A stretch of DNA of 64,000 nucleotides from Hericium rajendrae (Eukaryota; Basidiomycota; Agaricomycetes; Russulales; Hericiaceae): NCBI GenBank assembly GCA_033439255.1, contig CM065881.1, forward strand, positions 744,001 through 808,000, given 5' to 3'. Position numbers and translations under genes: made by a program. Of this stretch, positions 22,725-32,918 are shown piece after piece. The notes beneath the pieces are model-generated. The model was not told the DNA's origin. It searched no databases and saw only the letters and a list, made by a program, of their open reading frames with translations. Each line of letters begins with the position of its first letter. The stretch's first letter is position 1.

Positions 22725-23742
22725 ACGACCATGACCGTTCTTATTCTCGGGCTTCGGAGATACCACATACTAATCCAGCGCACGCACTCACACATTGGAA
22801 CATCGCACTATCCATACTCTCCTTACTTTTAAGTACATGCTTCTTCTTTCAATCGGATCTGCGAGCTGTGCTCCGTGAAAATGACCCCGAGTCTGTCTGC
22901 ATTGAGCATTTGAATGTCTGCAATATGCCATTGAAATTTAGACCTAAGGTTGTTCAGACTTCCAGTTGTCCAGTGTAAGTAATCGAAATGCACGCAAAAA
23001 GACATCTGTCCGTTTGCGCGAAGTAACAAAATGGAGCCCCGCGAGGGATTCGAACGACAGACATACGTGAAACCGACTTGAACTCTTGAGCCGTTACGCT
23101 AAACGACCTAACATAATATCAAACTGAACATTAATTCCTACATTTTTTGAAGGGTTTTCAGCCCTTAATGCTTAGCTTGAGCTGTTGGGGAGCTTGTTCT
23201 CCAATGAATCCATCAAGTTCAGAGAATGTCATCACCTTTACCTAGTTTTGGAGGTTATCCAGTTCTATCAAGCACTACAAATTGACTGCAAATCTATCAC
23301 ACTTTTTTTAACAGCCTTAGGCATCCCACAGTGCCCTGACAATTTGCAGTGTGCTGTGCACCAAAATACGGAGGCAGAAGGCAAAATTTGATGTTACATT
23401 CAGAGAACGAAAAAAAAGTGATGAGACAAGTTTGCGAAAATTGAGCTTTTCGCCGTTCCGTCAGACATCGGTCGGGCACCCACAAGCTGGTACCAAATGA
23501 AGATAGGTATAATCATTAAATTACAAGCAGTCCTACCTATGATATGTTCGATATATGTACTGTACACTCCACACGAACGCGCAAGCGCACTCTAACAAGA
23601 AACAAACAGACAAACAAGGCTCCGTCATACAGCTCTCACAACGCATGCGCATCCGACTGCTTCACATCCAGATCCGTCTCTGCAGATTTTGATTCCTGCT
23701 CACAAAATATCCGTGAGCATAGCCTCAAGCCAAAACGCGGGT
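22725..23742. other. intergenic region, AT-rich in part
   Basis: P450 3' UTR, then a tRNA-like relic (23031-23107), then an AT-rich segment (about 23110-23530) with T and A runs and no coding frame that I can support. Confidence 0.4.
23031..23107 (-). other. tRNA-like relic (pol III box sequences)
   Basis: Read on the minus strand, this has an A-box-like TTAGCGTAACGG and, about 45 nt on, the B-box GTTCGAATCC. A CGGGGCTCCA end is followed by TTTT, as in a pol III terminator. The 5' and 3' acceptor strands do not pair, the T stem is mismatched, and I find no anticodon arm, so this is not a working tRNA. It may be a decayed tRNA or a tRNA-derived short element. Confidence 0.3.
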
Positions 23743-25839
23743 TCAACGCACATGCGGATCCAGATTGTACTCCTGCGTGGTGTCGATCTTGATCGAGATG
23801 TTCGGACGCACGCCCTGAAAATCAACAAAACAAACGGTCGGTCAGGCGCCGGCCCCGCACACCTGAAAATTGACGCACCCCGCCGATCGTCGTGAGCGCC
23901 ATCGCGCCGCCACCCCCGCCTTGGCCAAACGATGACGTGTTGTGCTCCTGGCTGGTGCCCGCGCGCGGGAGCTTGCGGTTGTTCAATGCGGCGAGCAGAG
24001 AGTTCGAGTACACTGCTGCTCTTCAGCTGTGCGCGCATCAGGGAAGAGAGGAAACTCACGTCGGCCCAGGCTGAAGAAGAAGAACGTGTAGATGAAGTTA
24101 TTAGGCATCGCTGCGAGCTGGAGGGGAAGCGTAAGCCTTCCGGCTGAGTGTCATTACTGGCGACGTACCGTTGCAAGTGTGCAGATAGCGTCGACACTGG
24201 GAGAGGTCAGTGAGAAGCTCTCGACTCCTCTCCGGGAGATGAACACACCTTGTTAAGATGCCAGTTATGACGCTGTATTCCATCTTTACGATTCGGTGCC
24301 GAACGTTAAAGACGAGATATCAGCAATTAACACAGTTGTTCTCACCAGTTTCATGACCATGCTCTTGGTCCTATAGACGAGAGATCAGCAATGCACTCTC
24401 AGGAAAGTTGCCGATGATGACACACTTCTTGGATTTGATTGGTGTTCTGAGCAGTAGAACACACTGGACGGCGGCGATCACGATATTTGCCGCGACCGTC
24501 ACAGCGCTCAAGGCCAAGCTCCATTCCTACATAGAAATGTCAGCCGTGGTATTGGCTTCAAAATCGAACACCTACACGGAGTACATTGAGGCCGTCAAAC
24601 GTTTCATCTTTCACTCTGTCAAGATGGTGCGTGAGTAAGTACCGGCGGATTCTGACACCACAAGGTCTACTTACGCCTTGCCCGCGAATACTGCGGACAG
24701 AATTTAGCCACGTTCGCAAGGAGAATTTAGAAGGACTCACTCAGAGTAAGGACTTTAGAGAACCCAGTCGAATATCAGTACACCAGCGTACTCGTTACTC
24801 GTCATCTACCATGCAATCCACGCACCAAATTGGGCAAGCACCAGGGCGCCCTAGTCATGGCTGTCAGCATGTCTGCCAAGAGAGCAGGGAAGCAGGACGT
24901 ACGATTGGCATCACCAACCAGATATTCTTGTTGCTTACTGCACACGGGCCTTCAGACTGGCGGAATAGCAGACCACGGGGGGTCACTTACAATAGTATAT
25001 CCGTGTGGTGAAGAATCTAGAAGGGGTTAACAGGATCGGTCATTTTCAGAGTTGAAGACTCCTACCCTTGAACCATGGCCGCTACAAGTCCCTATAATAC
25101 GAGAAAGATCAGCAAAGCGACAAGACGTATGATAGTTCAACACGTACATGGAAGAAAATCTCCACCTGATCACATCGAATCGCCATCAGAACTATTACTA
25201 AAAATGTCCAAAGCTACTCACAACAGCGCTCCTGAAGGATGATCGTGAGCGTGCGGTCTATCAGTTGGTAGAACATACTTACCACATAAGTTTGTCCATA
25301 AAGGAGGGATTGGCGAAATAGGTGATCATGTATCGATAGACTGCGACAGGCTGAATGAGACTCGCTCGATGAAAAGCAAAGATTGAAACGTACTCGTGAA
25401 CGAGATGAATATCTGGTGCACCGTGTCACACAACCACACTGCAGATACCTGATAAAATGGTTATAAGAGCAGAGCTTAAAGCGACGCGTGCGCAAGGACT
25501 CACCAGCAGCCTCGTCTGCCATTGATCACGGAAGAAAAAGCGGAAATAGGACCACGCCTGGAGACTTAGGACTATCGCAGCCCACGATTCAGTACTGGTC
25601 CGACATCATACGCATGAAGCTTCCCAAGCTCACCTCCGTACAGCCTGGCTCGCGTCAGTCAGCGTTCTGGCTTATCACGAAAGGGAGTACTCACGTAGCA
25701 CTGACGATCATCCCGAGGAATGTCGCCCCCAAGCTAAGCAAAATCCCCGGTAAGATCCCAATCGAATAGCATGAATACTGTGGAACACATACGTGGAGTC
25801 GAGGCTAGGCATGCTACTAGCCACGCTTGAATCTGCCAT
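23743..25839 (-). CDS. DUF6534 multi-helix membrane protein (second copy)
   Basis: Paralogue of the gene at 17237-19324 with the same exon plan. Exon 1 (25793-25839) encodes MADSSVASSMPSLDST. A 39-nt exon encodes LGATFLGMIVSAT. The 11-nt micro-exon (25634-25644) gives LYG. Then come VLSLQAWSYFRFFFRDQW, SAVWLCDTVHQIFISFT and YRYMITYFANPSFMDKLMW. Micro-exons of 10 nt (25222-25231), 18 nt (25148-25165) and 26 nt (25066-25091) follow, then FFTTRIYY. The DUF6534 block includes MEYSVITGILT, SVDAICTLAT, PNNFIYTFFFFSLGRR and YSNSLLAALNNRK. A Gly-rich tail (GQGGGGG) precedes the last exon, which ends IDTTQEYNLDPHVR with a stop at 23743-23745. Every junction that I followed is GT-AG and in phase, so it looks functional. 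Function unknown. Copies on both sides of the P450 suggest an old local duplication. Confidence 0.85.
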
Positions 25840-26724
25840 GGTCGTTAAACGTACACCGTACACAGAAAAGAGCGACGTGGGGCAGGCGAATGCGACCTGC
25901 TCGTGGTGCGGGGGGAAACAGACCTGTGATAGATCGCAACGGCTTGAAGTATCTCGACGTCCGCGAAGCGCCCGCCGACTCGAATCGAGAACAAGGGTCG
26001 GACGAAATAAGTTCGACACGCTCCAACATTCCCATCTGCCATATTTTCTGCAGCGGATTTTCCATCCTGGGGTTGCCGGAACCAGTTTGCGTAAAATTTC
26101 AGTGACTGCCTGCCCGAGAAAGCATGCCCGAGCCGTCCCCGAGCGCGACAGTCGATCGCGGCGTCCAAGCGGCGTCGTGGCAGAGGCTAAGCCCAGTGAT
26201 TCTTACAGCACCATCACATGTTCCCTGCCATGGTTATCTAGCGGCGTCAGATCTTCAGAGCTTCAGAGGCAGCAACAGCAGGCAGTTGCTCGGACCCAAT
26301 GCGGAACAAGGTGAAGGGCTACTTACGCGCTTGGCCTTGTATGGGTGAATTTATGACCCATGAGCGAATGTCAGCAACTTCCGTGACAACCTGGATGGAG
26401 ATAAGGGAACGCTCAGTACGTGCAGCTTCCTATGATGTGGAATATACGATGGTGGCTTCCTATGATGTGGAATACACGATGGTGGTATTTCAGGCGGTGC
26501 GGGTCGGCGGTTGGGAGAAAAGGCATGCTCAACTCAACTTGAGGTTGCACAACGTGAGTTAGATTGAACTATTAGCGACACTTTGTACTCTATCATGACG
26601 TAACAATCGCGATGAGGACGATACCGCTATGTACCACAACAGCAACAAAGCAAGAGACAACTTCGGATACAACATCCATCGAATCGAAGACTCCGGAAAT
26701 AGATAGTGGAGGCAAAGGAGGAAT
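25840..26724. other. intergenic region
   Basis: No supported gene. It holds the promoter side of the DUF6534 gene, the 3' UTR of NTO1 and the 2 x 30-bp tandem repeat at 26425-26484. Confidence 0.4.
26425..26484. repeat. tandem repeat, 2 x 30 bp
   Basis: Two adjacent 30-bp units starting GCTTCCTATGATGTGG. They differ at one base (T or C), so the duplication is recent. The repeat lies in non-coding DNA. Confidence 0.85.
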
Positions 26725-29700
26725 TTAGGTTTCCGTAGCGGCATCCACCATGGCGGCCGCGCCCGCCCCGTCTTCCATCTCCGCCAACGCAAGCCTGTAC
26801 GAGGCCTGAATATCCTTGGCCTGCCTGCTATTCTTCAGCTGCTGCTGCTTCGACCCATGCTGGAGCTCGTAATCCAGGTCTGAACAACCAAGCAACGAGA
26901 TCAGAGGAATACAAGAACGTATGAGAACGATGCTACTCACCGGGATCCTCGCCGAGCAATTTCATCTTGTCCGGCGCGAGCCATTGCCTGCAACATCATG
27001 AGATACACCAGACGAGATATGGCCGAGCGACGATACGTACCAGTGCTTGAGACGATCGTAGAACCGCACGGGATGGACCATCCCGGACTTGGACTTGGCC
27101 TGGTGTGCATCCCGCGCCTGCCGCACGTTCGGCGGGACCCCAATGTCATCTGGGTCATACACGACAGCCGGATACCAAGGGAAGGACACTGGGAGTGACA
27201 GAAAGAATCAGCAAACATCCGGGACAACGCCGCCTTAACACACCTGCTTTGCCCCATACTGCAGATGAGCGCGTCAGTGAACGTGTACCACGGGTCCTGC
27301 AGCACACGCACCTAAAGTCCCGTGCGGAAGCATCTCCTTCGGACCCAGCACGATCTTCCCGTCCTTCATCACAGGCGCAGCCTCCTCCGCTCTCGCCCTG
27401 CCCTTCGCCTTGCCCTTGCCCTTCGCCCGCCCCTTCTTCACCGGCGACTTCCGCGCGACCGGCGCCTGCTCATCCTCGCTCTCCAGCGCGCTCAAGTCGC
27501 TCAGCTCCGACTGCGCCTCGTCCACCGACGGGCCGGCCACAGGCGCGGGCGGCACACGCGACGGGCCAGGCGTCGCGCTTGCCGGGCCCGCAGCCTGCGA
27601 GGGCGGCGCGCTCGAGGACGCCGCGGTCAGGCTGAGCCGCTGCGCCTTCTTGCGCATGTACTTCGCGCGGCGCGCCGCAGGCGTGTCTTCCTCCTCGATG
27701 ATCACCTCCCCGTCGGGCTGCCGCACCAGCCGCTCGCCAGGCTCGAGGACCACCGGCGCGGGCGGGGACGACGCTGCCTCCCTGATCTCTACCGGCTCGG
27801 TTTCTGCCTTTTCAGGTTCCGTGGGTTCCGGGACGAGCTGCTCTTCGACGGCAGCGGCGGCCTCGGTCGACTCGGACGCGCTCGTCAGCGAGCTCGTGGC
27901 CGTGATAAGCGTGGGGAGAGTCACTGCAAGCATGGCATCGACGTCCATGGGCTCCTCGGGCCGCATCGCAGATTCTGCTGCTGGCGATAATGATAGTGGT
28001 GTAGGCTCTGCCAGTTCTGGTGCTGAAGGTGATAATGTGGGCTCTGCCATTTCTGGTGCTGGAGGTGATAATGTGGGCTCTGCCACTTCTGGTGATAGCA
28101 TAGGCTCTGCCACTTCTGGTGTAGACGGCGGCCGCGGCGTAGGCTCTGCCACTTCTGGCACAAGTGGTGATGGTGCAGGCTCAGTCACTGCTGGCGCAGA
28201 TGGCAGCGGCGGCAGCGGCTCCGAAGACGAGTTCGCAAGCGCCATCAGCGCCTCCGCAGCAAAAGCCGACTGCTCCCTCGCCGCGCTGGCCGCCTCGTCC
28301 GTCGCCGCCGCCGATGGACCAGCCTCCGCCTCCACCTCCACCTCGGGCACTACCTCCATCGCCACGTCAGGAGCCATCTGCGCCTCCGGCTCGGGCAACG
28401 CCCGGCGCTCCGACACCGGCGAGCCCGCCGTCGTCGACGCCTGCGACTTGCCACCTGCACACCAAAACCCATCAGCCACGCACTCACAGAACACACCGCG
28501 CGACGTACCCGTCTTCCGCTTCTTCGCAGGCGGCGGTGCCGGGAGCGGCGCGCGGCCCTCGCGCCCGCGCCGCTTCGAGCCCTCGGGCAGCACCCACCCC
28601 TGGTCGAACATCGCGAACGACTGGTGGCTGTCCACGCTCTCCACGACGCGCGGCGCGCCCTGCCCCGGCAGCACGATCGGCTGGCGCTTCTTCCGCCGCT
28701 GCTTGTCCTTTTCCGCGCCGGACTCTTCGACCGCGACGGGCGCGGGTGCCTCCGGTTCGGCTGGGGCTTCGGCCTCGAGTGCCGCGGCGCGGCGGGTGCG
28801 CGGGGCGCGGAAGCCTGGGGCTGCGTCGAGGGCTGAGCGGCGCGCGGGCTTGCGGTCCTTCTTGATCTTTGGTGGGGGCGGCGGAGGGGGCGGAGGAGGT
28901 GGGGGCGGAGGTTTCAGCTCGCCGAACTCGTAGGCGAAGAGGGAGAGTAGGGGTGGTTTGTCGTGCAGGAGAAGGTCGAGTTCCTCCTGGACGGCGTCTG
29001 TTGTGAGGAGGTCAAGGTGAGATAGGGGTGGTTCAAGGTCGCCGATGATGGGACGAGGGACATCGGGAGGCGGAGGTGCTTCTACTTCCATAACGTCATC
29101 TTCGGGGCCTGCTGGAGTGGTTCCTAGTTGTGGCGAAATCTTCGACACAGAGCCTGATGCCACCTCCGACGGCGCTAAAGTCTTCAGTGAGTCCAACTGA
29201 GGAAAGTACGTGCCCAGGGCTGCCTTGATTTTCGCCGCAGTCTTGTAGTACGGTGTTCCAGGCTTATTGTATACCATCGCGTTATCCACAACAAGTAGAA
29301 CATCATCCTGTCGATTGACTCTCGCGTCACAACTTCAGAACAAGAAAAGAGAACGGCGAACGCACCTTGAATGCCTGGGTGTCCCAATACTCGTGTCGAT
29401 CAAGCTTCACATCGATCGCTTCCCAACACATTGGCTGTTTGATGATATCGAAGTAGTCCGGCACCTCGACCTTCGATACCGGATGCGTGAAATGGCCTTT
29501 TATGTCCAATCTACAATGTCCCATGATGAGCACAACAACGAGCTTCAAGGGCAATTGGAAATAACTCACGCTCTGATCTTCTCGAACACCACTCGCAATC
29601 CGCTCTCGGACGGGAATAGGGCCGCGTTCATGACGTCGCGGATGACCTCTGCCTGGCGGACTTTCTCCTTCTCGCGCTTGCGGCACACCTCCGCAAGCAT

Positions 29701-31572
29701 CCGTACATCCTCCAGCTCCTTACGAAGCTTCCGCATGAACTATTCACGGCCACATGAGACTCCTTCCATATAACTCCACAGAACTATCACTCACTTCTAA
29801 CTTCGCCATCTTATCCGCCTCCGTCTGCGCACGAGCCTGCGCTCCCGCCGCGGTCCACGGCTCCAGATACAAGCGCTTCAACAGCGGCGCACCCCGGCGC
29901 GCCTCGCGTTTCAGGCTCCAATAGCGGCAGCACAGCTCGACAAACTGCTCCCTCTTGCGTATCGGGAGGCGCTCGACGTACGTGAGCACGCGCTGCAGCG
30001 TCACTGCGGGCACGAGCGGCGGACCCGGCGTATACGTCTTCGCATAGGCGCGCGCGGACTTGGCGGTGGCCGTGACCTGGCGACGGCGCCGTGCGCGCGT
30101 GAGCGAGCGTGGTGAGCTTTCGGTCTCGTCTGAGGAGGCGGAGGAGATGCCGTCTTGTGCGCGATCCGCAGCGAGCGCGGCTTCCCGAGCTTCGGCTTGC
30201 TCTTTCTGTTTCAGACGTGTGTTATTTATGACGAGGTGGCCGGCAGGATGTGATGCCATACCGGAAGGTGCTTCTCGCAGAAACATTGCAGTGTAGGCGG
30301 CTCTGCGCCCGTCGCTGCCTTCATCGGCATCAATAGGCGTTCGGCACGCGCACATGTCGCGTGGAAGGCGAGGAAACACGACGTCTTGCTGCACTGGATG
30401 CAAGCTCCCTCGCGGATGCCACAAATGTTACATCGCTAGGTTATGGTGAGTGAGACATCAAACAAGCGTGAAGAATATGCATACGAGTTTCCATCTCTGC
30501 TTCGATATCCTTTCCACGCCGGTCACAGGCTCCATGAACACCTCATTCGCAACGCGTGTCTCGGGCACCCAGATTGCGCACAGGAGATGCACCCAATGGC
30601 CATGGGAAGTCTGCTTGAAGGCGCCTCCTTCGTTCGGACATAGTATGCAGGACTAGTTGGGAGATCAGACAGATGAGTATTCAAAGAGAGGTGACTGAAG
30701 ACATTACGACTTGACGTACGACAGGGTGGTCGGGCGAAACTAGACATTTGCGACATAGCCACTGGCCCTCGGGGATGTATGGCACACCATAGCAATCTAT
30801 AAATAACATGCACCTTCGATGAGATGTCTACAAGGAAGACGACTGATGATACCTTGATGTACGGCTAGATTGCAGCCGTCGCAAAACACAATTGCATTCG
30901 TGTTCTCTCCTTCAGAGTCGTCGCATATGTTACAAGTCGAGTCTTCAGAAGGCATCGCGAGATCGGGCTTCGGGATATTCTTCGTCTGCTCGTACATAAG
31001 CATATGATATGTGAGCGGAGCAGAGAATGCACCGAAAGGACGAGACGCACGAGCTCGAACCACTCCTTCTCCAGCCTATCCATGATAATCTCGAACGCTT
31101 CATATGTGATGCGATCCAGCCCCTGCGCCTTCCGCTCCGCATTGATAGCATCTACCCATTCCTGGTCTGAACGCGGCGAGGTCAGCTGGGATACATTCGG
31201 GGATGGCGTACACGTACCTTGCTCGTCCATGTCATACTCCACCTGCCGTGATATGTCGGTCTCCAGAGGCTCTGCAAAGCTGAAGATTAGAACTCGAACT
31301 CCCACTGTATATTGTCTGAGGAACTCGGACGCACCGATATAACGCACATAATGATCCTCCGGGCGCGTGAATGTGCACGAATCGTTATCTGCGACAATTC
31401 CAATGCAGTCAGTTTCGCAATTCAATGATGTCGAGGACCGTAAACACTTACATCCATACAACTTGGAGACGGCATCGTGCACGATAGAAGGCTGCGTCGA
31501 GCTGTCGTCCTGGACCTTGACGAAGGAGACCTTCGGCAGAGGGTCCGCAGGAGACGAAGCACCGCGAGCCAT
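26725..31572 (-). CDS. NTO1: NTO1/BRPF-type chromatin reader (PHD, bromodomain, PWWP)
   Basis: Scaffold and reader subunit of a MYST histone acetyltransferase complex (NuA3 in yeast, BRPF-MOZ in animals). On the minus strand the parts come in family order. The N-terminal EPL1-like region starts at [14 protein letters not shown] and includes [17 protein letters not shown]. The first PHD finger (about 30700-30960) has [19 protein letters not shown] and GQWLCRKC. The zinc knuckle follows ([15 protein letters not shown]), then the extended second PHD finger ([19 protein letters not shown], then FHATCAR). The bromodomain (about 29220-29560) has [19 protein letters not shown] and [12 protein letters not shown] long disordered Pro/Glu/Ala linker (about 27360-29200) precedes a PWWP-like domain (about 26960-27270, [17 protein letters not shown]). 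The stop is at 26725. The linker contains a run of 14 prolines and about six tandem copies of an EVAEPT-like unit. The start at 31572 is preferred; an in-frame ATG at 31599 is possible. It lies head to head with the RNase H2 gene. Confidence 0.93.
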
Positions 31573-31752
31573 CGTTCTCTCTCTCTGAGTATCCAGCAAC
31601 GACGACAGGCCCTCGACGACGGATGCGTAGTAGGATGAGAAGAAGAGCGAATGCTGCCCGCCGCGGCGAGCGCGAGCTTCGAGATGAGCGGGCGGGATGA
31701 CTAATTATCGTGACATACGCGTACCGTCACGTCACTTCCCCGCCCGCCACGC
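31573..31752. promoter_or_regulatory. divergent promoter of NTO1 and RNase H2 subunit C
   Basis: Only 180 bp separate the two start codons, so the genes very likely share regulatory DNA. A pyrimidine-purine run (TCTCTCTCTC) lies next to the NTO1 start. No TATA box is seen. Confidence 0.5.
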
Positions 31753-32483
31753 GTGACCTCCCGCTCGTCGTCGCTCTCGACGTCCACGACCGCCATGGCC
31801 GCCCCGTCCATCGCCATCGCGCGCCCCAAAACCACTCTACCCACCACATCCCCTCATCTGATGCCCTTCCACATATCCCACACCGGCCCCGCACCCGTGT
31901 CGACCTACTTCCGCGTCAAGTCCGCGCCCGTGCCCGAGTATGAGCCTCAGGCCGTGCCTGTGCAGCTAGAGCCCGCCGCGTCGACGTCGTCTGACAAGGA
32001 AAACGCGCTCGCCGAAGCGTCCGAGGCATCGGCGGCGGACACGCCTGCGCCCTCCGCTCCCAGCGCCGATCCCGTGTCCGCACCGCGCTTCACCTCTGCC
32101 TTCCGCGGGCGCACCATCCACGGCCTCGCCGTGCGCCTGCCCGCAGGCTACACCGGGCTCGTACTCCAAGCCCCTCCATCCAAGCAACCCGCACCTGCGC
32201 CCGCGCCCAAACGCAGGACGCGCCGCAGGAACGCACCCGTGGAGGTTGAAGAGGAGGACTGCGAGGCGGACGAGGAAGACGAGCTGCCGACGCGCATGCT
32301 GCGGCCGACCGCGCGCTTCGACGATCTCGTGCTGTGGAACCCCGATATCCCGCCGGACGCGGGGCAGGACGCCTATGTGCGGAGCATGACGGAGTGGATG
32401 GCGCTGGCCGCCGAGGTGGGTCTCGCTGACCCTTCGTTGACACGGGTGTGCTAATTGTCTAGCAGATCCATCGGATTGACTAG
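31753..32483 (+). CDS. RNH203: ribonuclease H2 subunit C (non-catalytic)
   Basis: Small accessory subunit of RNase H2, which removes ribonucleotides from DNA and RNA from RNA:DNA hybrids in the nucleus. The signature blocks are present: MPFHISHTGPAPVSTYFRVK (about residue 40), FRGRTIHGLAVRLPAGYTGL (about residue 115) and FDDLVLWNPDIP with EWMALAAE near the end. A loop of acidic and basic residues separates the last two. The plain frame stops at 32454, but a GT...CTAAT...AG intron (32416-32462 or 32465) gives a better ending (AAE then IHRID) with a stop at 32481-32483. Starts at 31753 and 31795 (MAAPSIAIARPK) are both possible. The length of about 225 residues is normal for the family. Expression is probably linked to NTO1 through the shared promoter. 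Confidence 0.85.
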
Positions 32484-32918
32484 TTTCAGTAGACTCTAGA
32501 AGGACGTGCTTGCTTTCTTGCATATCTGTTATTTATTCGCAATCTGTCTTCATCTTGCAATACACATTCCCTCGATAAATTCTGGATGCAGCATCGTTAG
32601 ATTACTACCCGACATGCAAGCTAGCAGTCGTGGGTAGGTACAGTAGGTACGCTAAGTGCACGATCATCTAGATACATAATGAATAACAAAACAGAATAAC
32701 GTCCGATAGGCGCGGTGGGGTACAGTATGTACAGCTACAAAGCAGGGCAAAACAATACAGAACAGACAGCAAGTGAGCAAAGCACTGCGTGCGAAAGCAA
32801 GTCTAGGGGCTACAGATGATGTGTAGATGGTATACAGTGCAAGGAAACCTATATGCAGGGAAATGGATGATAACACGACGAGACAAGCAAAACAAGATGG
32901 ATGTTTGTGTGAGCAGAC
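32484..32918. other. convergent 3' region
   Basis: Between two genes that end toward each other. AT-richer than its neighbours, with no coding frame that I can support. Confidence 0.45.

Noticed and set aside
23031-23107. Functional tRNA gene
   Set aside because: The acceptor and T stems do not pair and no anticodon arm can be drawn.
20704-25839. Secondary-metabolite cluster around the P450
   Set aside because: Neighbours are DUF6534 membrane proteins only. No synthase, transferase or transporter is nearby.
27410-28933. 507-codon plus-strand frame opposite NTO1
   Set aside because: It is the antisense of the repetitive Pro/Glu/Ala linker. Its Ser/Ala/Gly repeats are explained by that, and the minus strand has the recognised domains.
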